From Evernia prunastri (Eukaryota > Ascomycota > Lecanoromycetes > Lecanorales > Parmeliaceae), in assembly GCA_003184365.1 (NCBI GenBank), contig NKYR01000095.1, forward strand, positions 100,114 to 164,113: DNA of 64,000 nucleotides, written 5' to 3'. Each line of letters begins with the position of its first letter. Position 1 is the first letter of the stretch. This document shows, one piece after another, positions 32,501 to 43,204 of this stretch. The notes under the pieces are model-generated. The model ran no database searches and was not told the origin of the DNA. It saw nothing but the letters and a program-made list of their open reading frames with translations. The position numbers were made by a program, and so were the translations under genes.

Positions 32501-33660
32501 GGTGGCCCCAGCCTTGCCAGCATTATTCTTCTGTGATCCATTGGGAGAAACCTTTAGTCGGAGGGGGTGTAGGTGACCGTGGATATAATCCTCTTACCTG
32601 CCCAACACTATCTCGAGCTGCGCCTCGTCGTGGTGGTAGAGACGAGCAAGTCACTGTCGACTGGACTGATCAACACAATGATAATTGGTGAGTCTCTCCA
32701 CCCACGTATACTCATGATCATCTGACGAATTTATATTTCGTTCTCGGAGTTATATGTTTGTCAGTGTGTTCACTTCTATGCTGACCTAGCATTAGGTGGC
32801 GAGGCTATGTGCAACAACCAGATTTGGAGTGCCAGGCAGATGGATATCCGCCCATAGCATTCTGGCAAGACGATTACCAAGACCTTCACCACCAGTGGAT
32901 AAGGATGGTACCTGGCAAGGAGAACGAGGGTGCAGGTTCGCTTTTTGACATGTCATTCTGTCGTTATCGACAATCGAACGCTCTAGGTTTCCCACCTGCG
33001 TCCACTGGATCATCTGCTTTCCACCAACTTATTCACGGCCCTAATCGAGACACGGAGGTTTGGACTAGGGATGTGACCACAACTCTAGCAACAGTATCTA
33101 TTCGGTTTGATGCGTATCCGAATGACCCAGATTTTGGTTTGACGGCGAACCCCTGCTGGCCTTCAACATTAGTAGACGATCCAGGATTTGCGTTGCTGAT
33201 TAGTGACGGTTGGTACGCCAACGCAGGAAACGCTCAACGGAGTCAAATGGCCACGATGTACTCAAACCCGCCTCCCCTGGCCATAACCCAGAACAACCCT
33301 CCCCGAGCAGGATATGAGAAGCGGTTCCTTGATCATCTGGACAAAGGCCTGAAGTTGCACGAAGGGTTCACCGCACAGGCGCTAGAAGATTATTTGGCCG
33401 CGCTTGGCATCAGCACGTTTCGTACTGCAAATGACGTCGGCCAGTTAAAGGAGATGGCGATTACGTCAATATGTAGTCTACCACCCAAAGGATTCTCCGC
33501 CCCAAGGGCGAGTGAAGCGGGGCCAACGTCGGCGGATACTCATTCGGAGTCTGGAGCAACTTCAGCGACAGCGATGGTCGGCGGTACCGCGAAGGTAGCC
33601 CCTGATCCGATTCCGACGCAAACTGGTGCCGTAACAAGGAAGTTTTCCTTCTGTGGCTAG
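29528..33660 (+). pseudogene. Subgroup C GH18 chitinase with ChtBD1 domain, damaged
   Basis: Secreted chitinase of the fungal subgroup C (related in layout to yeast zymocin alpha/beta). Thirteen exons: 29528-29829, 29886-30002, 30054-30093, 30144-30661, 30712-30858, 30920-31171, 31226-31473, 31530-31651, 31705-31748, 31813-32038, 32091-32405, 32468-32687, 32796-33660. Signal peptide MLRFGYILAFLAIGALAL, then a chitin-binding ChtBD1 region (NGACCGSNGLCGYS, CGSTSEFC). The GH18 barrel has THINFAFA, SIGGW and the catalytic GVDLDWEYP (near 30,455), plus KWITWGNNQWVSYDD and GGLMVWALDQ. A Cys-rich part and an AEAAAQQAA helix follow, then the long C-terminal extension. Lesions: exon 3 donor is GA (30,094-30,095); one-base frame change in an A run at about 30,404-30,408; in-frame TAA at 31,409-31,411 just after the catalytic domain. 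The catalytic glutamate is kept. Confidence 0.75.
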
Positions 33661-33990
33661 TATGATAGGTGAGCATGAGGCTTCTCTGTCCAGATAGATG
33701 CATGCATTCAAATAGTTTTTCAATACACCCTTCTTACATTATGTGCGTATAGGAGTGTTCAGAATCATGTAGCAAAGACCGAGTGAACAATTTAGTCTTC
33801 TGTGCCGACTGGATGACAAAGTTGGTATTCGGATTGATTCAACCGGAACCCTACTTCTATGCACTGGAGAGTAGCGTTCGCTCCTTTGAGGTTGAAAACC
33901 AGCGCTGACCTTCTGTACAATATAAGTTCTCTTGATGCTTTTCAATGATCGTTTGCTTATCACTATGACGTCCTTATCTAATGTAGGCTC
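33661..33990. other. Short convergent intergenic region
   Basis: 3' ends of two convergent genes. Nothing else is seen. Confidence 0.4.
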
Positions 33991-35258
33991 CTAAGAAGGT
34001 CTGCTTGAACGGTCTTCGCGCTCTAGGAATTCAGCAAGCCTCATCCTACAGCTCTCACGGTCAAAGTTTGAAGGCCATCCGTTGCGCACGTAGATCTCAT
34101 GGACTTCCTACATATCAGAGTATTATTAGCGGATTCATGGCCAAGTTCTCATGCAGCAGCGTGTCGTTACCACGAAGCAAGTGACTTACATCGGTCTTTC
34201 GCTCCAAGTTGGCCCAGCGAGACGGACGTTGATCCTGAGGCTCTGAAAGCGGAGGACCTACCAAATTCTGTTCTTGGTTGCTTTCCTGGTTGCCTTCCTG
34301 GTTGCCTTCCTGATTGCCTTCTCGATCACTCTCCTGAGACTGCAGGTCGAGACGTCTCTGGTAAGCTTCTCCGCCGAAGGCATCCTCCATCAGCTCATCC
34401 ACCTCCTTATTTGGAATAACTCCATCCTCGTCCTTCATGTCATCTTCGCTGCAAGATTCACTTCGAGTGTGCTCGGAATGTCCCAGATCGTCTTCGTCGG
34501 GCTCGAAGTCATCATCGGAAGCGAGCATTTCTTCTTCTTGCAGCGGTCTCAAATCGCAAGAATACCACTGCGCAGTACCTGCTGCTCCCCAGGGGCAGTA
34601 GAGAGCCATCCAGACTAGCTTTTCGAATTTCCGCTTCCAGAGTTGGAACAGAGCAGTGGCGGGCATGGTAGCGTGGGCCATCCACTTATCCTGCGTAGCA
34701 ATCGCTTCGTATTGCTCGTATTCAAGCATGACTTTATGCCCCATTATAGACCACTCCGTGATAGTACCTGAGTAGAATGTCAACCCTTGATTTGCGAAAC
34801 CTTTTCGGGAACGGGTAGACTGGTGCGAGCGGTGGTTACCCACCTGTTTTCGTGTCGAGTATCAGACCAATACCATCACGAGATTCCAGGTCTGTGAGCC
34901 ATATACAGTGTCCTGGGATTGGTTGAATAGAGTCTCTGAGATGCTTGTAAAGCTCGCCGTCGCAGTACGCAATCTCAACAGTGTCAGGTCCAACCATCCA
35001 CTTCTTTCCATTACCGGGGGCTCGTAAATACAGTAAATGCCGGAGCAACTCGATCACCTCCTCCGTCTTCCCTCTGCTCCGCAATGCCTCCGCATTGACC
35101 CCAGACCAACCTTCGGGTGGTGGCAAGACAAGAGCATTTGGCTCTATGTAAGGCAGCTTGATGAGTAGCTCGTAGAAGTCTCGTATGGTGGCAATAATTC
35201 CTTCGCGGGAGATTAATTTATTATGTAAACTCGCATAGTTGGTCCAAAGAGGTATCAA
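33991..35258 (-). CDS. Conserved ascomycete protein of unknown function (start unresolved)
   Basis: Three exons: 34844-35258, 34190-34767, 33991-34107. The introns are 76 and 82 nt (donors GTGGGT and GTAAGT) and are in phase, giving about 369 residues. The protein matches a widespread ascomycete family without a known function, with WSGVNAEALR, RGKTEEVIELLRHLLYLR, GHCIWLTDLESRDG, MPATALFQLWKRKFEKL and the C-terminal YVRNGWPSNFDRESC. An acidic region (about residues 240-300) is followed by a short Gly-Asn-Gln-Glu repeat. No ATG is seen at the 5' end: the frame begins near a TTG at 35258 and meets a stop about 50 nt upstream. A short first exon further 5' or a lost start codon is likely. No catalytic residues are evident. 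Confidence 0.65.
34271..34325 (-). repeat. 12-bp tandem repeat coding GNQE/SNQE units
   Basis: About four head-to-tail copies of a 12-bp unit (on the + strand roughly CTGGTTGCCTTC) inside exon 2 of the preceding gene. The encoded run is Gly/Ser-Asn-Gln-Glu. In-frame length variation between strains would be expected. Confidence 0.6.
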
Positions 35259-35630
35259 TGCAGAAGAGTATATGAAACAATCTATCAGTCAATCAGTCTA
35301 ATGGGCACAATGCTATCTCCAGTCATAGATACATCACCACAACTTCCAATCGACTCTTGCGCTACGCAAAACAATATGAGGCCGACGTACGTCTTGTAGC
35401 TACAACATAGCTTTCCCTTCGGCACTGCGTTAGCTCCAGCACCCAGAGTAAGACTGTCCCGCAAGCAGTTCCCCGGTGAGGTTGTAAAGACCGGAGTTGT
35501 AAAGTTGGATACCCATCTTACTCACAGGACTAAGTTGAACGTAGCCACTGCTAAGCCATGCAAACATACTCGTGACCGTGAAACTTTTTTTTCTCTAGCT
35601 TTTCCTAATAAATTCCATCACCACAACTAT
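35259..35630. other. Intergenic, may hold a missing first exon
   Basis: 5' side of the unknown-function gene and 3' side of the MFS gene, both minus strand. No clear first exon could be placed. Confidence 0.35.
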
Positions 35631-37367
35631 CTAAAAATCCTTCTTCGCATGTTTGCTAGCTCCCCTGATTCTGTCCCCAAAATAGTAAAACAAAAATGGC
35701 ACTGGCAGGAAGCCACAACCTACAAAGCCCAACAGGGTACTCGCCCACGCATGCCCTATGCGACTGTACATTGGCGTCGCAATGAGCACAAAGGCGGCAC
35801 CGCAGCTGCAGCGAAGGAAGCTGTTGCCCGCCAGGACTGAGGCTGCGTGGTCTGGATAGGCGTCGGGAAGGTAGTTCAAAATTGAGACCTTTAGAGATCA
35901 TAAGCATTCTGCCGGATAGGGTGATTCACGTACTCAGGGAACGACTTACAAAAAGCGAGAATCCACCGATACTAAACAAACCGCTACCCAAGATGGGTAC
36001 AATCCAGTGGATGTGCGGACTTGCTCCCCACCCAAACACGAAAAGGCTTATCGGGATCAACCAGCAGCCCGCCATGAGCGGAATGAAACGTTTCTCCGGC
36101 TTACGCTGACAATCGCGGTTGAAATTCTTCGACTCGGTCGAGAGGAACCACACGACGAAGATGCAGGTGGCAATTATGGCACCGCAAAGAAGCCCGAGGA
36201 ACGCCAGTCCTACTTCTCCCTGGTTGAAGCCGTAGATTTCACTGAAGACTATTGGGAAGGACTCCAGCCAAGCGAAGAGCAGGATACAGATCAGCGCCGT
36301 ATATGCGTTGAGGAGGAGACACATTGGCTCCTGGAAGCAGAGAACCCATGGTCTGACAATTGTCTCATGCAAGATACCGCCTCCAGTGACATTCAGGGGT
36401 CTGAGCTCAGCTGCAGATCGGAGAGAGCAATTCCCAGTGCTTTGGCGCAAGCGCTTGGCTCTACGATAGAGGATGTTTGAAGCGCTCGTTTCCGGGAGAA
36501 AGCAGAACACGAAGAGCAGCATTGGTCCATTTACCCACACCAACTCCCAAGTCGTCCATCTCCAGCCTAGACCCTGGACGACAAATCCTCCCACTAATGG
36601 ACCCAATGTTGGGCCTATCCATGTACTCAGTTCCCATAGTCCCAAGCCGTAAGATCGCTTGAGTGGGAGGTACATATCATTGATGGTGGCGCCGCCCAGA
36701 GCCATCGCTGGAGATCCAAAGAAACTGGCGAGGAAACGGAAAATCAAGACCGTCTCTACATTTGTGGCCAAGGCTATGGGAAGCTGGAGCAGGACGAATA
36801 TTGCGAGAGTTGCGATATAGACTGGGTTTCTACCGATTTTCGGAACCTCGGAGAGAGGAGACCAGAGCATTGGACCTGTTGCGTAACCAATGATAGAGAG
36901 CGAAGTTCCAAGCGCCGCAACGACATGGCTGACATTGAATTCCACCATCACGCCGGGAGTGCTAGGGGAGTAGATCGAGGACCCCAGGTAGAGGAAACTG
37001 TTCAAGAAGAAAATCTCGGCGCATACGAAGGCCTTCACACAGGGCGTGAAATTGAGAGGATTCTAAGGAGTGGGATTAGCTACGCTCTGTCGTCGACTAA
37101 TTTGGACTGAGAGAGAACCTCTGGGTCATCTGATCCATGCCAGTCCACCACGTTCTCTGCTACACCGCGCTCCACTCCCTCAAGGGTATTGTTTGGCGGT
37201 TGCAGTTCCAACTCTGTCTTTACAACTGAGCCAAACTGCGGAGGTCCACGATTCACAGTAGTCGTTTTACTAGGGTTGTATGGTGACTCTCGCGCAGGAA
37301 GCGCTGGGTCTTGGTGAGACCGTACTCGCATCAGATTTTCCAGCGCAGTATCTCGTATGCCTTTCAT
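35631..37367 (-). CDS. MFS transporter, DHA1/TPO-like drug or polyamine exporter
   Basis: Plasma-membrane proton antiporter of the major facilitator superfamily, 539 residues. Exons: 37119-37367, 35950-37062, 35631-35888. The introns are 56 and 61 nt and both join in phase 0. The first donor, GTTCTC, is weak but its CTAAT branch and CTTAG acceptor are clear and the join restores DDPE|NPLNF, the family's usual N-terminal motif. Other motifs: PMLWSPLSEVPKIGRNPVY (motif A region of this group), FRFLASFFGSPAMALGGA, GPTLGPLVGGF (motif C), GWRWTTWE, LPETSASNIL, and in exon 3 YLPDAYPDHAASVLAGNSFLR (the TM11 region). About 12 helices are visible. Likely substrates are drugs, polyamines or secondary metabolites. 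No biosynthetic genes adjoin it. Confidence 0.87.
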
Positions 37368-39030
37368 GATGCGCTATATGGAAAAGATCCTTCTGTGAGT
37401 GATAAACTCATGAGGACATCGTTAGGGGAAGTTGAGAATATTGTAGTAATAGCTACTGAATTCTGGCAATCTTGGCAGGTTGATTCAAGAGGCCGGCGAG
37501 TAACGAGACCACAATGACGATCCATTGCAGCTATAATAGAGTATTATGCGGCCAGGGGTAGCGCTGGGCCAAAGCCGTCCACCAGCTTCGCAATTTTGGC
37601 GACGATTGGGGGTTGACGCCGATTTTGGGTTTTAACGCTATCCCTGCGCGAATTAAAGGGTACCAACCAAGCAACCGATATCACTGCATAGACAGATAGC
37701 TCATCGCGCAAGCAAACTTGAGGTACTCACGAGTAGCGAAATAGAAAGAAGAGAACAGACTGCTTACATTGCGGCTGCCAACTGATAGTCTCTACCCCAG
37801 ATTGTCGCCAATACCGATCGGCCAGCAGAAAGCGGGCGGAGCCGTACAAGCGCGCCAACATTGTTCCTGCAGGGCAATACCATCTGTCTGGATTTGATCT
37901 TGATAAGGCTTCGTCCCTGTTTTGTAAACCAAATTTCGCATTCCACTGATAAGCGCATCGTACGCACAGATCACGAGAAGGCATAGCTCGCGCTTGAGCA
38001 AACAGCGTACTAGTCTCGGTCTCGCGCAACCCGTGGCGTGTGGCAGATGTACTCTAATCAGATCAAACACTGACATCCAAATACAGCTGCACCACCAAGC
38101 AAAGATGCCGCAACAAATACCACTTTCATAGACTGGAGAAATGCGTAAAGCTTCCAACGACCCAGCAAAACAAGGTAAAAAGGCAGAACTTCTTGCAACG
38201 CTCTTCTTCGGGTAAATGAAACGGGCAGCGTGAGATGGATTCAAGGAAAGTATGGAGCAAAAGACATTGGAGGCACGCATGGGACCAACGCTGCGAGATG
38301 CAGACCGTTGACCTTGTGGTGTAGTCTTTGTCAATGGCGACAGTGCCAATGCTTCAGCAGCGATCTTATGCTTCTGCCATCTCATGGATGAAGCCAGGTA
38401 GCATGCATAGGTTCGAAGATGTCGTCCGATCTATTGCGGCTGATGATTGAAGAAAGAACAAAGGCTCTAGCGAAGGTAAACGTGCGGTAGATATCAAGTT
38501 GTACGAAAGGTATGCTTCTGTTGTAGGAAGAAGTGCAAAGTTGCAGCTGGAAAGTTTGTGTGGAAGTCTTTCTGTCAAGGTAGAGTAAGCACGCCATCGC
38601 CGCAGCAAAAGGCGCTAATCCAGGGAATGATTAGCGTGTTTCGGCTCCAACTACCCTTCCTGAAGCCTGCCAAGACACAGACCAGAAAGGCGGCCATCAC
38701 ACCAGTAATTCTCCCCTCTTCCTTAACACATTCACTGTCAGTCAACCTGAACAACATCCTATATTATAAACCACACACTGCTCCATAACAATACAACATT
38801 CCATCATAAGTTCGAACCACAAGCTTTCTGTAGACAGCACCTCGGACGGTCCGTCACCCTGCAGCCCGTGTAACCGTCTAGAGCTCACATCCGTCTCTCC
38901 CTTCCGGACTCAACGCTTCCCACTGTGACTGTGACACTGAGGCACACGGACACCAAGACATAGCGTCCCCACCTTCACATCCACGTCCACGACCGCATCC
39001 ATCAATCACTGCATTCCCATCAGTCTCATC
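37368..39030. other. Intergenic between divergent MFS and F-box-type genes
   Basis: A 197-codon minus-strand frame at 37,792-38,385 has a composition rich in Cys, Arg and Trp and no motif, so I do not support it as a gene. A TATA-like run (TATATTATAAA) near 38,759-38,769 and a long C-rich leader precede the F-box-type gene at 39,031. Confidence 0.45.
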
Positions 39031-40344
39031 ATGCCGACCCTTATGAACCTTCCAAATGAGCTGTTGCTCTCCATCATAGCCAACGTGTCACCGGCGTACT
39101 TCGACTCCTTCGTGCTAACCTGCACGCGCATTCACGCACTCGCCGCCGACGCCATTAGAGAGCACAAGGGCGTCAAGCGCTGGCTGGCGGCTCTAGACCA
39201 AAACCAACTCCTCCAGATGATCGTCTTGGACCCCGCCGTGGCACCGTATTTGACGACCCTGAAGTTACATACTCCATCATGGCAGTTCTTTCTCAGTCGA
39301 CCCAGAAGCCTGGCTCTATTCACCAGTCTCTCGAATCTCCGAAGGTTTGAAGTCTTGGAAGTTGATCCAAGCTACCTTCCAGAAACAATGTCGCGTATCG
39401 TACAAGCCTACTATGAGCCCGACCCAACATCCTTCCATCAGCCGTTAGCGCTGGACATGCTTAAGGTAGTTAAGATCCACGGCACTTTCCACAACCAGGA
39501 AGGGATGAAATTGGCCATCCTTCTGTCTATGATCCCGAGCGTCAGAAGACTGGATTTCTGTTCAAGAAGACCAGCACTTCCATACAGTTGTCGGCTGCCG
39601 AATATTCGCGGAGGGGTCGCAGAATTGAGCGTTTGGGGCCATGTCGATCCCAAGTTTTTGGCCGAGCTGATTCTTCGAACGTGCAATCTCCAAGAATTCT
39701 CCTACCATCACGATATCGATCGCGACGGTCGCAACCATCGCGGTGATTCAGACCAACTCCAGACCGCCTTCTTCCCTTCACACATACTGCAGACCCTAGA
39801 CCTGCAGGCTGGGCATAGCCTTACCCATCTGGATCTAAGCATTCTGAAGCGTAGCGTCCCACAAACCGAACGACATTTGTTCCGACGACATGCAAAAAAC
39901 TTGTGCCTCGGCCCTCTTCAAGCGTTCCAGGCCCTAAGGACGATGGTGATCAGTGTGGATTTCCTTACGGAAACGACAGTTTCGCACCAATGGTACAGAA
40001 GGGGAAGCGGTAGGGTGCGGAGATTGGTGGATACGATGCCGTCCAGCTTACAAAGCCTTACACTGAATCAAGGGTTGGAGCTGTGGGATCGCTCTACCAT
40101 GAGAGATCTGCTTGCAGGGATCTCAAGAGACAAGGAGAAATGTTTGCCCAGCCTCACCATGGTTGATTTCATGGACTGTTCGGATATCTGTTCATTGATG
40201 GCAGACCATACGAAAGCTGAGTGCCAGTCAGTAGGAATGCACTACAAGGCCGTAAAACTCTATGACTTTGAACCCAGCAGATTGCGAGTTTGGTGGACCG
40301 GGAGGCGCCGAGTGGATAGGATGAGAGAGGCTGTTGTCAGGTGA
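39031..40344 (+). CDS. F-box-type protein, paralogue of the gene at 17,625
   Basis: 437 residues, no intron, ATG at 39031. It opens MPTLMNLPNELLLSIIANVS, then VLTCTRIHAL and REHK, matching the start of the 17,625 gene residue for residue at the key positions. The rest is the same leucine-patterned scaffold: LRRFEVLEV, VRRLDFC, VAELSVWG, LTHLDLSIL, LRTMVISVDF, and near the end VRRLVDTMPSSLQSLTLNQ followed by GLELWD. Presumed Skp1-binding adaptor of an SCF ubiquitin ligase with unknown target. The copies are about 20 kb apart in the same orientation and clearly diverged, so the duplication is not recent. Confidence 0.72.
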   Translation: MPTLMNLPNELLLSIIANVSPAYFDSFVLTCTRIHALAADAIREHKGVKRWLAALDQNQLLQMIVLDPAVAPYLTTLKLHTPSWQFFLSRPRSLALFTSLSNLRRFEVLEVDPSYLPETMSRIVQAYYEPDPTSFHQPLALDMLKVVKIHGTFHNQEGMKLAILLSMIPSVRRLDFCSRRPALPYSCRLPNIRGGVAELSVWGHVDPKFLAELILRTCNLQEFSYHHDIDRDGRNHRGDSDQLQTAFFPSHILQTLDLQAGHSLTHLDLSILKRSVPQTERHLFRRHAKNLCLGPLQAFQALRTMVISVDFLTETTVSHQWYRRGSGRVRRLVDTMPSSLQSLTLNQGLELWDRSTMRDLLAGISRDKEKCLPSLTMVDFMDCSDICSLMADHTKAECQSVGMHYKAVKLYDFEPSRLRVWWTGRRRVDRMREAVVR

Positions 40345-40845
40345 GGAGAGCGTGGTGCATGCTGTTGCTAGCTTTATGCGTAGTAGATCAGGAAAGGCTT
40401 CGAATAATGACTCTGAGCTAAATACGAGAGCCGTGTGAACTCATTGAAGTTGTTCGCACTCGGAGGCTCCTAAGTTCCGAAAGGGTAGATCGTCGAATAG
40501 GTCAAAAAGCGACTTTGACCATGATGAGAGGTTCTGCGAACTATTGAATGCCAGTTCCAGGGGGGATCTTTCACTTTCCCGAACATTAGTGCCGCTTTGC
40601 GAGGTATAGCTAGTGCGGGAGCAGCTAGACTTCAATGGTAGACGCTTTCAACCAGAGCTGGGCACCCTCCATTTTGGTGGTAGTGTTAGACCTCACTCAA
40701 CCACCATGCCCGATTACTGACACAACCTCGATCCCTATCGGTAGAGACATCCAAAGGCCATCCATCGACGAGACACAGAGGTCCGACTACGCTGAGTTGT
40801 AGTTGCGCCCTTGCAATTATGTAGAGAACAGCCTTTATGGTATCA
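40345..40845. other. Short convergent intergenic region
   Basis: 3' ends of the F-box-type gene (+) and the GT90 gene (-). Nothing else is recognised. Confidence 0.45.
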
Positions 40846-42159
40846 TCAATACGCGTCCCAGTGAACTTTCCGAAGCAACGTGAATGACTCATAAGGCACA
40901 CCTCGCAAGGTCTTTTTATCGGCTTCGTAAAGCTCCGGGTCGAAACTGACAGAGGCGTACCCCTGAATCAGTTTCCTCCAGTAGCACGCTTCCGCCGCGG
41001 GCGTTAGGTATCTGTCGCGCAGCACATCTTTGGCATTGTCGGCAATCCTGTTTGCCGCTGTCGTGTTCGCAAGGAGATCCTTCACCGTCGCTTCGAGATC
41101 GGACCAATCATCCGCAACTTTGACGGCATTCTGTTCGGGACCCGAGTAGACCAGGGCTGAGTGGTAGATCTCGCGCCACTCCAGGGTGTGTGACACGACG
41201 ACGGAATGGCAGTTGCGGACATATTTGCCTTGGCCACTCCAGCTGAGACCGGACACATGGGCGATGAACATGTAACGGCAGTGCTCGGCCAATTCCAGAT
41301 GATTTTTCTCGAGATCTTGCTTGTCTTCCCAGTTGATGCTCCGCACATCGGCCCAGTCCTTGCCCTGTGCTTGCTCCAGCAGTTTCTGGCGATCTTCGAC
41401 CAAGAGAGCACCACGCCAGACAAGCTTCGGTACCTTTCTCTCGAAGGGGATGTCGGTCTCAAATTTCTTCATCGCACGTCGAACCTCAGTGTACGCTCCA
41501 GTCTTGGGTTCCGGCCAACTGAAGAAGCCAAAGTCAGGCATCAGCCAGGTGTCGTCGTACTCGCGGGTGTCTTTCTTCGTGTAGCCCCACACCGGAGCGC
41601 CAAGCGCTGGCCTATCTCCCCACGAGATGATGAACTCGCAGTTGGGCAGCTGTGCGCGGTCGGGGAAGGACACCAAGGCACGATGTAATGAGTCCAGTGT
41701 AGCAAAGAGTCGGGTGCCATAGTAGTCCGTCATGCCTGTGTCATCGATGACGAAAAGCTCTCCTTCAAATATCATGGCTCTCACCGGCAGAGTCACTGCA
41801 TGTTCGCCGTTCATCTTGGCACGCAAGTCCTTTGGTCTAATGGGATTTGACAAGTGACGATCTACCATCTCATCAATGGACGTGTAGAGTTTGGGGAACG
41901 CAGAGTCGCATTGTGCGTCTGACAATCCGTAATTTTGGCCATCTTTTACGGGGTCGAATGTGGAGGGCGCACTTGCCACGGCATTGTGGGAGGTGGGAAG
42001 ATAGTCAATGCAATACTGTTGTGGAAGTGGGCGCAGGGATGAGTTGTAAGAGAGTAAGGCACCGATGAAGAGCAGAAGTGAGAAAATGCATAGAAAGATG
42101 ATGCGCTTATCGCAGCAGGAGCTGCTTGTAGAGGCGCGCAGATCTGAGGCAATTGACAT
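40846..42159 (-). CDS. GT90 (CAP10-like) glycosyltransferase, type II membrane protein
   Basis: 437 residues from the ATG at 42159. The open frame runs another 68 codons upstream to 42363, but that part is a hydrophobic, Ser/Pro-rich translation of the leader and is left out. A short cytosolic tail is followed by one membrane anchor (IIFLCIFSLLLFIGALL, about residues 20-38) and a Golgi-lumen catalytic domain. Family motifs: WGDRPALGAPVWGY, PDFGFFSWPEPK, KVPKLVWRGAL, DWADVRSINW, HCRYMFIAHVSGLSWSGQGK, and SHTLEWREIYHSAL. GT90 members (Cryptococcus CAP10 xylosyltransferase, POGLUT) transfer xylose or glucose. The acceptor here is unknown. The frame is intact. Confidence 0.88.
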   Translation of the reverse strand: MSIASDLRASTSSSCCDKRIIFLCIFSLLLFIGALLSYNSSLRPLPQQYCIDYLPTSHNAVASAPSTFDPVKDGQNYGLSDAQCDSAFPKLYTSIDEMVDRHLSNPIRPKDLRAKMNGEHAVTLPVRAMIFEGELFVIDDTGMTDYYGTRLFATLDSLHRALVSFPDRAQLPNCEFIISWGDRPALGAPVWGYTKKDTREYDDTWLMPDFGFFSWPEPKTGAYTEVRRAMKKFETDIPFERKVPKLVWRGALLVEDRQKLLEQAQGKDWADVRSINWEDKQDLEKNHLELAEHCRYMFIAHVSGLSWSGQGKYVRNCHSVVVSHTLEWREIYHSALVYSGPEQNAVKVADDWSDLEATVKDLLANTTAANRIADNAKDVLRDRYLTPAAEACYWRKLIQGYASVSFDPELYEADKKTLRGVPYESFTLLRKVHWDAY

Positions 42160-43204
42160 GTTGATCAGAGTGCTGCCCGCAGCCTCTAGAACGATTGCGA
42201 CATGTGGAAAGAGGAAAAGGAGCAAGGAGGAAAGGAGTAAAGGGGGAAAACAGGGGGAAAACAAATAACATAGATGAATAGATGAATGATGAGAAGGGAT
42301 AAATGGACGATAGAAGTAGCAGAGACGATTCCAACTCCAAGTTTCAGTTGCCGTCATCGTCATTTTGATTCCTTTTGATTCCTTCGCTTCAGACCGGCGC
42401 GCTTATCTTCCCATCGTTCCTACTTTCCTATTCTGGTCATCCCCTGCCACATTCTTCGGCTATTCTTGTGACTTGGAAAGTAGTTCAGGTCTACTGCTGA
42501 CTATATTAGATCGCTCTATGAGCCGTCGCGGTGCCGTGGTACCCACTAACTTACCAAGGCACCCACACAACGAGCATCATCCATCGACTGAAAAACAAAC
42601 AGTCAGAGAGTGCAAATTGCGCGAGATTACCTTGCCGTACCCTTGCCACAGGGATTGATGGTGCAAGTACTCGTGCTGTTCAGAAGGCTGCTTGATAAAA
42701 CGACAACGCCAAATGAATCTTTTCACTTTGGTGCTTGTAAGAAAATAAGAAGCCCACTTCACCACTAGAACCAGCGCCATTAGGATTCGAACCTAACACA
42801 AACTAAATACCTCCAGACCACACTTGTCGCTTAATGTGTTGGTGTCCTCGCTTTATCAAGTGAATTTCTTCTGGATAGCACGCGGAGCATTTTCGCACCA
42901 CTCGCGAGCCGAGCTTGGACGTTGGCAACGCCGCCACAAAAGGCCATACGGAGGGGCTGTGACTAGGTGAGACAGCGAAAGCTGTGTGAAATGCTCTTTC
43001 ATTAGGCTGCTCTCTCATGTTCCACGCGAAACCAACCAGATGCATTTTCGCCCGAGAAGTCAGTATCTATCATTGCTAAAGATATGGGAGATCATGAGAG
43101 AGAAAGCCAGAATACGCTGAAGAACCTGAATCTAAGTGGAGCAAAGTAGACTCGAGAAAAAACAGCGGTATTGTTCTTGTATGCAGGACTATGTTGACGA
43201 TACT
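42160..43204. other. Intergenic, GT90 leader and T-arm-like motif
   Basis: Left part: 5' leader of GT90, A/G-rich on the + strand. A minus-strand TTAGG-TTCGAAT-CCTAA stem-loop near 42,779-42,795 looks like a tRNA T-arm, but no full tRNA folds around it (see findings). No coding region is supported. Confidence 0.45.

Noticed and set aside
34271..34325. CRISPR-like or minisatellite array
   Set aside because: It is a 12-bp in-frame coding repeat without spacers in a eukaryotic gene.
37792..38385. 197-codon minus-strand gene
   Set aside because: No motif, Cys/Arg/Trp-rich composition typical of a chance frame, and no plausible promoter.
42160..42363. N-terminal extension of the GT90 protein
   Set aside because: The upstream part would place another hydrophobic stretch before the anchor and looks like translated leader. 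The ATG at 42159 gives the usual type II topology.
42760..42830. A complete tRNA gene on the minus strand
   Set aside because: Only the T-arm and part of an acceptor stem can be formed. There is no room for D and anticodon arms.
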